Assembly: GCF_900099965.1 (NCBI RefSeq) | Contig: NZ_FNDJ01000010.1 | Span: forward strand, 186,001-250,000 | DNA: 64,000 nucleotides | Origin: Nonomuraea jiangxiensis | Lineage (GTDB): Bacteria; Actinomycetota; Actinomycetes; Streptosporangiales; Streptosporangiaceae | Direction: 5' to 3' | In this document: positions 49,786 through 57,243 of the stretch, one piece after another | How positions within the stretch are numbered: position 1 is the stretch's first letter | Layout: every line of letters begins with the position of its first letter | The notes under the pieces: model-generated | What the model was told of the DNA's origin: nothing | What the model saw: the letters and a program-made list of their open reading frames with translations, nothing else | The model's database searches: none | Program-made: the position numbers and the translations under genes

Positions 49786-50700
49786 ATGAAGGTCGGCGGG
49801 GTGCGGGGGCAGGTCGGGCGCTTCACCAGTCCAGACGCGGAGCGGAAGTTCCTGGCGGCGTACGAGCGAGCGATGTCGCTGTGGCCGCAACCCTACGAAC
49901 GCTTAGATGTCGAAACCTCCTACGGCACCACCCGCGTCTACCGGTACGGCACCGCACCGGCCGAGCCGATCGTCCTCCTGCACGGACATGGAGCCAACGC
50001 GTCCAACTGGTATCCGCAGATCACGCCCCTGGGACGCGAGCATCCGGTCTATGCGATCGACACGATCGACGACCCCGGCGGCAGTAGGCAGCGGACCCCG
50101 GTAACCGGATCCCGCGATGCCGCCGCCTGGCTCACCGAGGTTCTCGCCGGCCTCGGATTGCGGCGGGTTCACCTGGTCGGGCTCTCCTACGGCGCGTGGC
50201 TCGCCCTCAACCAGGGCATCTACGACCCGGACCGGCTGGCCACGCTCACCCTGCTCGATCCGGGCGGGCTGGAGAAGGTGCGGCTGAGGTTCATGGCCGA
50301 CATGCTGGTCGGCGCCCTCGCCATGGCGCTGGCCCCGCGGCGGTGGCGACCGGCACTGGGACGGTCGCTGAACGTTCACGCCCTCGTCGAACGTGCGGAG
50401 ATCATGAAACCCGTCATGATCGGCGCCCGGTTCTTCCGTCCCGACCGCAGCCCCGCCCGGCCCTTCACCGATGACGAACTGCAGCGCGTCACCGTGCCGG
50501 TGCAGCTGATCGTCGGTGAGCGCAGCACCCTGCTGCAGCCCCGCCGTGCGCTCGCGCGCGCGAGCGCACTGTTGCCCGTCGTCCGCGCCGAGATCCTGCC
50601 GGACGTCGGGCATGCCGTACCGCTGGAGCGGCCTGACCTGGTCAACGCGCGTATCCTCGCCTTCGTCAAGGGCTCGGCCGTCACCAGCGTGGACGACTGA
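49786..50700 (+). CDS. Alpha/beta hydrolase
   Basis: 304 residues from ATG 49786, with GGAGGTGG upstream; the frame is open before it but runs into the operator. Oxyanion motif HGHGANASNW, nucleophile VGLSYGAWLAL, acid in LIVGERSTLLQP, and histidine in ILPDVGHAVPLERP. It belongs to the AB-hydrolase_1 family of cytosolic esterases. A double palindrome directly upstream implies repression, perhaps by the TetR protein encoded 0.6 kb away or one outside the window. Confidence 0.88.
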   Translation: MKVGGVRGQVGRFTSPDAERKFLAAYERAMSLWPQPYERLDVETSYGTTRVYRYGTAPAEPIVLLHGHGANASNWYPQITPLGREHPVYAIDTIDDPGGSRQRTPVTGSRDAAAWLTEVLAGLGLRRVHLVGLSYGAWLALNQGIYDPDRLATLTLLDPGGLEKVRLRFMADMLVGALAMALAPRRWRPALGRSLNVHALVERAEIMKPVMIGARFFRPDRSPARPFTDDELQRVTVPVQLIVGERSTLLQPRRALARASALLPVVRAEILPDVGHAVPLERPDLVNARILAFVKGSAVTSVDD

Positions 50701-51694
50701 CCGGGACTTGTGACCACCCGTCCGCGGGGAAGGCGCGCCGGTAGTGGGCGGGGGAAACTCCGACATGCTGGGTGAAGTGGTGGCGCAGGTTGTTGGCGCT
50801 GCCGAGTCCGCTGCGCTCGCTGATCTGCTCGATCGACAGGTCGGTGGCTTCGAGCAGCGCCTGCGCCCGCGCGAGCCGCTGGCCGAGGAGCCACCTCATC
50901 GGGGTGGTGCCGGTAGCGGCCTGTAGCCGGCGGTGGAAGGTACGGGTGCTCATTCCGGCCCGTCTGGCCAGGTCATCGACGGTGAGCGGTTGGTGGAGGT
51001 TTTCCGTGGCCCAGTGCAGTACGGGAGCGATCGCGTCGTCGTCGGTCACCGGGACGGCATGCTCCACGAACTGGGCCTGGCCGCCCGGCCGATGGGCGGG
51101 CACCACCATCCGGCGCGCCAGTTGGTTGGCCACGTGGGCGCCGAGATCGCGGCGCACCAGGTGAAGGCAGAGGTCGAGGCCGCCGCTGAGTCCGGCGCTG
51201 GTGAGCACGTCCTCGTCATCGACGTAGAGCACCGAGTCGTCGACCTTCACCTCGGGAAAGCGTTCGGCGAGGGCGGCGGTGTGTTCCCAGTGAGCGGTGG
51301 CGGGGCGGCCGTCGAGCAGCCCCGCCGCGGCCAGCGCGAAGGCGCCGTTGCACAGGGAGACCATGCGCGCCCCGGCGGCATGGGCCCGGCGAAGCGCGGT
51401 GACCAGCTCCTGGGGGATTTCCCGGTCGCCGTGGAGGCAGGCTTCGGGCACGGCCGGCACGATCACGGTGTCGACCCTGGCCAGCTCCTCCAGCCCGTAC
51501 TCGGCAGTGAGCGTGAACCCCGGCCGGCGCTCGGCCGTCGCCGGGCGCGTCCCGCACAGCCGTAGGTCGTACCAGGGGTCGGCCAGGTCGGTATGGGGCA
51601 CGCCGAACACGGCACATGCGATGCCCAGCTCGTAGATGTCCCACAGCGGGATGGGATCGTCGATCACCACCAGGGCGACAGAACCAGCGCTCAC
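50681..51694 (-). CDS. GlxA/FtrA-type AraC-family regulator with DJ-1/PfpI domain
   Basis: 337 residues. Residues about 5-175 are a DJ-1/PfpI amidotransferase-like sensor domain (LVVIDDPIPLWDIYELGIAC, MVSLCNGAFALAAAGLLDG with the elbow cysteine, LTSAGLSGGLDLCLHLVR). Residues about 225-325 are a two-helix-turn-helix AraC domain (LTVDDLARRAGMSTRTFHRR, SIEQISERSGLGSANNLRHH). Divergent from the imine-reductase gene by 148 bp and so its likely regulator. Its 3' end overlaps the hydrolase gene end by 20 bp. Confidence 0.92.
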   Translation of the reverse strand: MSAGSVALVVIDDPIPLWDIYELGIACAVFGVPHTDLADPWYDLRLCGTRPATAERRPGFTLTAEYGLEELARVDTVIVPAVPEACLHGDREIPQELVTALRRAHAAGARMVSLCNGAFALAAAGLLDGRPATAHWEHTAALAERFPEVKVDDSVLYVDDEDVLTSAGLSGGLDLCLHLVRRDLGAHVANQLARRMVVPAHRPGGQAQFVEHAVPVTDDDAIAPVLHWATENLHQPLTVDDLARRAGMSTRTFHRRLQAATGTTPMRWLLGQRLARAQALLEATDLSIEQISERSGLGSANNLRHHFTQHVGVSPAHYRRAFPADGWSQVPVSRPRW

Positions 51695-51842
51695 GCGTCG
51701 AGCCTATGGCAGGAATTTGGTACATGTTGTCGGTCCTGCCGCTGGTGGCCCCCCGGCCGCGACTGTGATCGTGGAGCGCGGGCGGACGACCGCCTCCGGC
51801 ATCGGTCATCCGGCGCCGTTCTGACCAGAGGAAAGAGCGATT

Positions 51843-52736
51843 ATGGGTACCGACGAGACGGGCATGGAACGTACCCCTGTGACGGTCATGGGGTTGGGGC
51901 TGATGGGCCGGGCCCTGGCAGGCGCCTTCGCGGCCGCCGGTCACCCGACGACGGTGTGGAACCGCACGCCCGGGAAGGCCGCCCCCTTGATCGCGTCGGG
52001 AGTGCGTGAGGCCGGCACGGTCGAGGATGCCGTCGGCGCCGGCTCGCTGCTGATCGTGTGCGTGCGCGACTATGACGCGGTCCAGGAGATCCTGGCTCCG
52101 GTGAGCGGGGCGCTGTCGGGCAAAGTGCTGGTGAACCTCACCTCGGGAGCCTCCGACGAGGCGCGTGCGCTGGCCGGGTGGGCGGCCGAGCACGGCGCCG
52201 GCTACCTCGACGGGGCCATCATGATGACCCCTCCAGGCATCGGTGCGCCCGACACGGCCATCCTGTACGGCGGGTCGCCGGAACTGTTCGCCGAACACGA
52301 GCAGACCCTGCGGGTGCTGGGCGGCGCGACCACCCACCTGAGCTCCGACGCCGGCATTCCCTCGCTGTACGACGTCGCACTGCTCGGCATCATGTGGGGC
52401 ACCTTCAACAGCTTCATGCACTCCGTGGCCCTGGTCGGCACCGAGAACATCGCGGCCACGGACTTCCTGCCGTTCGCGACCGACTGGCTGGGCGGGGTGG
52501 CCTCGTTCATGGCGACCTACGCGCAGCAGATCGACAAGGGAGAATACGTGGCCGGTGACGCCACCCTGGAAACCCAGGTGCCGCCGGTCGGCCACCTCGT
52601 CCACGAGAGCCGCATCCGGGGCATCGACGCCGCGATCCCCGAGTACACCAAGGCACTCATCGAGGAGGCGATCGCCAGGGGACACGCCCTCGACAGCTAC
52701 GCCCGTATCGTCGAGCACTTCAGGCCGGCCGTCTGA
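51843..52736 (+). CDS. Imine reductase-like NADPH-dependent oxidoreductase
   Basis: 297 residues of the 6-phosphogluconate/3-hydroxyisobutyrate dehydrogenase superfamily. The N-terminal Rossmann domain VTVMGLGLMGRALAGAFAAA ends at the NADPH-selective TTVWNRTPGKA, typical of imine reductases. The C-terminal helical domain includes SLYDVALLGIMWGTFNSFMH, with an acidic residue at the position that is catalytic in many bacterial imine reductases. The physiological imine is unknown. Starts include ATG 51843 and M8 (METERTP-like ATG at 51864); the first has GAGGAAAGAG upstream. A strong terminator follows about 95 bp downstream. Confidence 0.85.
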   Translation: MGTDETGMERTPVTVMGLGLMGRALAGAFAAAGHPTTVWNRTPGKAAPLIASGVREAGTVEDAVGAGSLLIVCVRDYDAVQEILAPVSGALSGKVLVNLTSGASDEARALAGWAAEHGAGYLDGAIMMTPPGIGAPDTAILYGGSPELFAEHEQTLRVLGGATTHLSSDAGIPSLYDVALLGIMWGTFNSFMHSVALVGTENIAATDFLPFATDWLGGVASFMATYAQQIDKGEYVAGDATLETQVPPVGHLVHESRIRGIDAAIPEYTKALIEEAIARGHALDSYARIVEHFRPAV

Positions 52737-52829
52737 CCGGTTGCCCATACCGGGCAGAGCGCTCCGCGTACGGGAACGTCCGGCCCCTCGGTGGGCCGGG
52801 CTGGTATCCCGCTCCATGAGGAACCGGCA

Positions 52830-52862
52830 CAGGCCGGCGATCCGCCTCGGATCGCCGGCCTG
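52830..52862 (+). terminator. Rho-independent-type hairpin after the imine reductase gene
   Basis: A perfect 14-bp stem (arm CAGGCCGGCGATCC) closes on a 5-nt loop, GCCTC. It is followed by GCTGCGTTTC, with only a short T-run. It separates the imine reductase gene from the repeat-protein gene. Confidence 0.75.
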
Positions 52863-53157
52863 CTGCGTTTCGCGACAAGTTCCCAGGGGGCGTGGACGCC
52901 CGGCAGGGATGTACTTTCGCACGGCTCGGGCCGATCACTTTTTGCGATCAGGAGACCCGAAAAGCCCAGGACGTGAATGTTTCCCAAAATCGTTGTTTAG
53001 TGAAGTCACTTTTGGACGCGCCTGATTTGACTACTTGTTTAGATTTATTGAGGTAAATGCGATGATCCTTGTGGGTATGTCTGCTTCTGTCCGTTTGCCC
53101 ACGGAATGGGGGGCAGCGGATTTCGCGTCGAATTACGCACGAATGGAACAAAGGCAC
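52863..53157 (+). other. Gene-free, AT-richer leader upstream of the repeat-protein gene
   Basis: No convincing gene is present. The last about 130 bp (52970-53100) are distinctly AT-richer than the window, with runs such as CAAAATCGTTGTTTAG and TTTAGATTTATTG. A small GGCGTGGACGCC hairpin lies near 52897. The stretch probably holds the promoter of the repeat protein and a long 5' leader. No known riboswitch could be recognised. Confidence 0.5.
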
Positions 53158-54081
53158 GTGAACACTGAAATTCGACAGTCGCGGACGTCGCGCCCTAGGC
53201 GTATCGCTACGGTAGCTCTGGCCACTGCGGCCACCGGTCTCATGTTCGTTCCGCTGAGCCAGGGCGTGGCGAGCGCGAGCGTGGACTCCATCGCCCTCCG
53301 GGCCGGCACCGGGCACATCCCAACGGGCGACCCCGTCAAGGGCTGCCCGAACCTCGTCTGGGGCGCATGCGGTCCCCTTTCGTGGCTCGTCGTCCACAAC
53401 AAGTTCGATCACAGCAAGTTCGACAACAGCAAGTTCGACGACAGCAAGTTCGACGACAGCAAGTTCCTCGAGAACAAGTTCGACCGGAACAAGTTCAACC
53501 GGAGCAGGTTCGACGAGAACAAGCTCCACGAGAACAAGTTCGACGACAGCAAGTTCGACGACAGCAAGTTCGACCGGAACAAGTTCGATCGGAACAAGTT
53601 CGACCAGAACAGGTTCGACGACAGCAAGTTCCTCGAGAACAAGTTCGATCACAACAAGTTCGACCGGAACAAGTTCGACGACAGCAAGTTCCTCGAGAAC
53701 AAGTTCGAGCACAACAAGTTCGACCGGAACAAGTTCGACGACAACAAGTTCCTCGAGAACAAGTTCGAGCACAACAAGTTCGACCGGAACAAGTTCCAGC
53801 ACAACAAGTTCCACCACAACAAGTTCGACAAGTTCGAGCACGACAAGTTCGACCACGACAAGTTCGACCACGACAAGTTCGACCGCCACGAGTTCGACGC
53901 CGACAGGTTCGACCGCGACGAGTTCGACCACGACAGGTTCGACCGCGACAGGTTCGACCACGACGAGTTCGACCACGACAAGTTCCACCACCACAAGAAG
54001 TTCGACAAGTTCGACCACAAGAAGTTCGACAGGTTCGACCACGACGACCTGACGGGCCCTGAGACGGCCGACTGGTTCTAA
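53158..54081 (+). CDS. Secreted KFD-type pentapeptide repeat protein
   Basis: About 307 residues from the GTG at 53158 (AAAGG just upstream); ATG 53143 and ATG 53062 are other in-frame starts. A Sec signal peptide (RPRRIATVALATAATGLMFV, ending GVASAS) precedes a short region with two cysteines (GCPNLVWGACGPLSW). From 53398 on, the protein consists of about 41 five-residue units of type (N/S/D)-K-F-(D/L/E)-x, the first 29 without interruption. The first part is Ser/Asn-Lys-Phe-Asp rich; the last part shifts to Asp/His/Arg (DRFDHDEFDH) and is broken by FEH/FDH triplets. No canonical A(D/N)Lxx pentapeptide pattern and no sortase motif is seen. Function unknown: perhaps a surface fibre or metal-binding matrix. 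Confidence 0.8.
   Translation: MNTEIRQSRTSRPRRIATVALATAATGLMFVPLSQGVASASVDSIALRAGTGHIPTGDPVKGCPNLVWGACGPLSWLVVHNKFDHSKFDNSKFDDSKFDDSKFLENKFDRNKFNRSRFDENKLHENKFDDSKFDDSKFDRNKFDRNKFDQNRFDDSKFLENKFDHNKFDRNKFDDSKFLENKFEHNKFDRNKFDDNKFLENKFEHNKFDRNKFQHNKFHHNKFDKFEHDKFDHDKFDHDKFDRHEFDADRFDRDEFDHDRFDRDRFDHDEFDHDKFHHHKKFDKFDHKKFDRFDHDDLTGPETADWF
53398..54043 (+). repeat. Tandem 15-bp repeat array with 60-bp higher-order units
   Basis: The 15-bp unit is AACAAGTTCGACNNN, repeated about 41 times in frame. In the middle four units form a 60-bp superunit (KFLEN, KF(D/E)HN, KFDRN, KFDDx) repeated nearly exactly at about 53626, 53686 and 53746. This indicates recent segmental duplication. Toward the 3' end AAC/AGC codons are replaced by GAC, and the units diverge. 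Confidence 0.92.
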
Positions 54082-54133
54082 GACGACCGCGATCTATTCG
54101 TAGTCGTTCTCGTCCGCTTGAAAGTGGCCGACG

Positions 54134-54163
54134 GTGCCGTGACGAACTGTTTCGTCACGGCAC
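54134..54163 (+). terminator. Terminator hairpin after the repeat-protein gene
   Basis: A perfect 13-bp stem (GTGCCGTGACGAA) with a 4-nt loop, CTGT, then TTGTCGT. It begins 53 bp after the repeat-protein stop. Confidence 0.8.
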
Positions 54164-54211
54164 TTGTCGTCACGGCGTCAGCGATCCCCGCAAGCGACCT
54201 TCGGTGACGGC

Positions 54212-54412
54212 TCAGCCCCTGACTGCCGCGGTGAAGAAGCGCCTCAGCCCGGCCGCCACGACGTCCGGCCGGCCGGCGCGCGGCATGACGTTCATGATCG
54301 GCGGGCCGAGCCGAAGTCCGAGCATGCTGGTCACCAGTGCGGCTGCCACCTTGCCCGCGGCCATTTCCCGATCGAAGCGGTCGACCCACCCGGTCAACTG
54401 GGGGATGTCCTC
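54212..54412 (-). pseudogene. C-terminal fragment of an alpha/beta hydrolase
   Basis: About 67 codons ending in TGA read DIPQLTGWVDRFDREMAAGK, VAAALVTSMLGLRLGPPIMN, then VVAAGLRRFFTAAVRG. This resembles the cap-domain region of AB-hydrolases. The nucleophile part is missing, and upstream of 54412 the frame turns into antisense of the PadR fragment. It is an internal or C-terminal remnant left by a rearrangement. Confidence 0.5.
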
Positions 54413-54422
54413 CAGAAGCAGC

Positions 54423-54809
54423 GCCGACAGAACGGTGTACGAGATCACCGGCACGGGACGCGCAGTGGCCCGCGAGTGGCTGCTGGACATGCCGGCCACG
54501 CCCAAGGAGGAGTTCCCCGGGTTCCCGGCGGCGCTGTCCCACCTGCTGATGCTCGCCCCGCAGGAGATATGCGACGCCCTTGAGCGGCGCGTACGTACGC
54601 TCGAAGAAGCGCTGGCCGCCGCGGACCTGAGCGGCGAATCCGGGTACGACATTCGGGGTACGACATTTCCCGGCGTCGCCCTGCTCGAAGACGAGTATCT
54701 GCGCGTGGTCGTGGCGGCCGAGCTGCAGTGGCTCTGGTCGGTGGTCGACGACCTGCGAAGCGGCGACCTGACCTGGTCGGCCGCCATCTCGGCCGAGGAC
54801 TCCGAGTGA
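54423..54809 (+). pseudogene. N-truncated PadR-family regulator
   Basis: The frame from about 54423 encodes the end of a PadR winged helix (DRTVYEITGTGRAVAREWLL) and the helical C-terminal domain (FPAALSHLLMLAPQEICDAL, RRVRTLEEALAAADLSG, AAELQWLWSVVDDLRSG), ending in TGA at 54809. The first about 55 residues with the recognition helix are absent and replaced by an oppositely oriented hydrolase fragment. It cannot bind DNA as it stands and is most likely a pseudogene. Confidence 0.65.
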
Positions 54810-54844
54810 ACCACGGCTTCGCACCCGCGGCGACAGTGAAGAGG

Positions 54845-55390
54845 TCACGGGCGTCCTCGATTCGCGGGTTCCGGCGAGCTGCGCTGCCGCCGTCGCCCCC
54901 GCGGCGTACGACCCCACGGTTTGACGACCGAGATGACCATGATGAGGACCAGAGTCGTGACCACGGCCACCGATCCGGACATGAGGTCGTCGCGCACCGA
55001 CAGGTACGCCGGCTGGTGGGCGTCGTCGGAGTCGCTCGACAGGGCGGTGGCCTCGATCGCCCAGCCGCCCATCCAGATCGGGGTGAACACGAGCAGGCCG
55101 GCGGAGAGAGCGATCTTGGCGATGACCCACCAGTACGAGATCAGCCCCCACCTGGTCTTGAGCCCGAGCAGCGTCCCGGTGGTCAGCGACCCCAGGGCCA
55201 GGGCGATCAGCAGCCAGCGGTCCAGCAGATGCGCGATCGCGTGCACGGCGTGCCGGAGGTGCGGGTCATCGGTGAGCAGCCCGATCACGTTCAGCGCCAG
55301 CTGGCAGAGGCCCACGCCGATCCATCCCACCGACGTCAGGACATGCAGGATGTCCAGCACCTGCTTGCCGCGTCTCGTCACTCGCTTCAT
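54845..55390 (-). CDS. DUF2269-like integral membrane protein
   Basis: 181 residues from ATG 55390 (GGGTGGAGG upstream). Four helices: VLDILHVLTSVGWIGVGLCQ, LLDRWLLIALALGSLTTGTL, WWVIAKIALSAGLLVFTPIW and GSVAVVTTLVLIMVISVVKP. Conserved histidine/tryptophan features at the start resemble the DUF2269/CopD-like group. The C-terminus is basic. Divergent from a two-component system across 195 bp and so a possible target of it. Function unknown. Confidence 0.72.
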   Translation of the reverse strand: MKRVTRRGKQVLDILHVLTSVGWIGVGLCQLALNVIGLLTDDPHLRHAVHAIAHLLDRWLLIALALGSLTTGTLLGLKTRWGLISYWWVIAKIALSAGLLVFTPIWMGGWAIEATALSSDSDDAHQPAYLSVRDDLMSGSVAVVTTLVLIMVISVVKPWGRTPRGRRRQRSSPEPANRGRP

Positions 55391-55585
55391 GCCTCCACCC
55401 TTGGGGGCGGCGGGCCCGCGCGGAATCCGGCTGGAGATAGGTCGGGGGTATAGGTGGCCGTATTCCTCGCCCTGGTCCGCGGTGGGTAGCGTGACGATCG
55501 TGCGCCGTTCGGAAACCGGGGTCGCGCTCACCCCACTGCAGGCCCTGCGCCGAAGTCCGCACGCCGGCCCGCCCTGCCAAGCGCC

Positions 55586-56581
55586 GTGGGGCTACGGGCG
55601 TGGGTGACGGCCCGCCTGCGGGCCCGCCGGACCTGGCAGGAGCTGGCGTACGCGCTGCTGGGCGCGACGCTCTTATGGCCGGTCGAGCTGGCCGTGGTGG
55701 CCGGGAGCCTGATGCTGGCCGGGGCCACGCTCTTCGGGCCGGTGATCGTGCTCGTCGCGCCCGGTGCGTCGGTGCCGGCGGGGGAAACGCTGTGGCGGTC
55801 GGGATGGATATGGGTGACCCCGCTGGTGGGGGTCGGGGTGGTCGTGGCTTCGGCGTATCTCGTCGGCGTGGTGGCCGGGCTGCGCGGGTTGCTGGCCCGC
55901 ACGCTGATGGGCCCGTACGAGGGGGAGCAGCGCCTGCACGAGGTCACCAGCTCCCGGGTACGGCTGGTGGAGCGGTTCGAGGCCGACAAGCGCAGGATCG
56001 AGCGCGACCTGCACGACGGCGCCCAGCAGCGGCTGCTGACCCTGTCCCTGCGGCTGGGCATGGCGCGCCAGCTGCTCTCGCCCGCCGAGGGCGAGCTGCG
56101 GGAGCTGATCGAGGGGGCGCACGAGGAGTCCAAGCTCGTCCTGCAAGAGCTGCGCGACCTCGTCCAGGGGATCCATCCCCGGGTCCTGACCGACCGGGGG
56201 ATCGCCGCCGCCATCGCCGAGCTGGCCGGCACGTCGGTCGTCCCGGTCAAGACCGCGCTGGGGCCGCTCGCCTCCGGCCTGCGTTTTGCCGATCCGGTGG
56301 AGAGCGCGGTGTACTTCACCTTCAGCGAGGCGCTGGCCAACGCCAACCGGCACAGCCAGGCCGAGCTGATCGTGGTGGAGGCCGGGCATGACGGGGAGCG
56401 GCTGACGGTGACGATCCGCGACGACGGCGTCGGCGGCGCCGAGTCGGCCGTGGGCGGAACGGGCTTGCAGGGCCTGGCCGACCGCGCCGACATCCTCGGC
56501 GGCCGGTTGCTGGTCTCCAGCCCGCCCGGCGGCCCGACCGAACTGCGACTGGAGGTCCCGTGCAGGCCCTGCGCATCGTGA
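55586..56581 (+). CDS. NarL-type sensor histidine kinase
   Basis: 331 residues from GTG 55586. Two or three helices (YALLGATLLWPVELAVVAGS, GWIWVTPLVGVGVVVASAYL) are followed by HisKA_3 with the histidine in RIERDLHDGAQQRLLTL and the ATPase domain (FSEALANANRHSQAEL, IRDDGVGGAESAVGGTGLQG). It is very similar in layout to the kinase at 31424, so the two pairs are probably paralogues. It overlaps the regulator gene by 22 bp. Confidence 0.92.
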   Translation: MGLRAWVTARLRARRTWQELAYALLGATLLWPVELAVVAGSLMLAGATLFGPVIVLVAPGASVPAGETLWRSGWIWVTPLVGVGVVVASAYLVGVVAGLRGLLARTLMGPYEGEQRLHEVTSSRVRLVERFEADKRRIERDLHDGAQQRLLTLSLRLGMARQLLSPAEGELRELIEGAHEESKLVLQELRDLVQGIHPRVLTDRGIAAAIAELAGTSVVPVKTALGPLASGLRFADPVESAVYFTFSEALANANRHSQAELIVVEAGHDGERLTVTIRDDGVGGAESAVGGTGLQGLADRADILGGRLLVSSPPGGPTELRLEVPCRPCAS

Positions 56582-57219
56582 TCGCCGAGGACTCGGTGCT
56601 GCTACGCGAGGGCCTGGCCCAGATTCTCGCCCGTGCCGGTCACGAAGTCGTCGCTCAGGTGGGCAACGCGCCCTCGCTCCTGGCCGCCGTCCGCCGATCC
56701 CGTCCCGATCTGGTCATCACCGACGTACGGATGCCTCCCGACCACAGCGACGAGGGCCTGCGGGCCGCGCTCCGGCTCCGTGCCGAGGACCCCGACCTGC
56801 CGATCTTCGTGCTCAGCCAGTACGTCGGCCAGGCCTACGCCGACGAGCTGCTCGAAAGCAGTGGCATCGCGCTGGGGTACCTGCTCAAGGACCGGGTCAC
56901 CGACGTCTCGCAGTTCACCGCGGCGGTGGAGCAGGTGGCCGCGGGCGGCGTCGTGATCGATCCGGAGGTCGTACGGCGCCTGCTGGCGCGCAAGAGGCGT
57001 GACGACCCGATCGCCCGGCTGACGGTGCGCGAGATGGACGTGCTGACCAGGATGGCGGAGGGCAGGTCCAACGCGGCCATCGCCCGCGAGTTGCTGATCA
57101 GCGAGGTGGCGGTCTCCAAGCACATCGGCAACCTGTTCGGCAAGCTCGGCCTGGCCGGCAGCTCCGACGACAACCGCCGGGTGCTGGCCGTCCTGGCATA
57201 CCTGCGCTCACCCGGCTGA
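56560..57219 (+). CDS. NarL/LuxR-family response regulator
   Basis: 219 residues starting at a GTG within the kinase gene. Receiver Asp55 is in LVITDVRMPPDHSDEG, the lysine in GYLLKDRVTDVSQF. The HTH is LTVREMDVLTRMAEGRSNAA, LLISEVAVSKHIGNLFGKLG, and the end is DDNRRVLAVLAYLRS, as in the paralogue at 32488. Possible target: the divergent DUF2269-like gene. Confidence 0.93.
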   Translation: MQALRIVIAEDSVLLREGLAQILARAGHEVVAQVGNAPSLLAAVRRSRPDLVITDVRMPPDHSDEGLRAALRLRAEDPDLPIFVLSQYVGQAYADELLESSGIALGYLLKDRVTDVSQFTAAVEQVAAGGVVIDPEVVRRLLARKRRDDPIARLTVREMDVLTRMAEGRSNAAIARELLISEVAVSKHIGNLFGKLGLAGSSDDNRRVLAVLAYLRSPG

Positions 57220-57243
57220 CCGCCACACCAGCCGGGGAGACGG

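Noticed and set aside
52897..53000. Riboswitch such as the c-di-AMP (ydaO) type before the repeat-protein gene
   Set aside because: Only isolated short hairpins are visible; the conserved core of a known class could not be traced. A covariance-model search would be decisive.
52948..54042. Minus-strand frame of 364 codons rich in VVELVVVEL
   Set aside because: It is the exact antisense of the KFD repeat array. The open frame is forced by the repeat, there is no ribosome site, and the signal peptide and terminators fit the plus strand.
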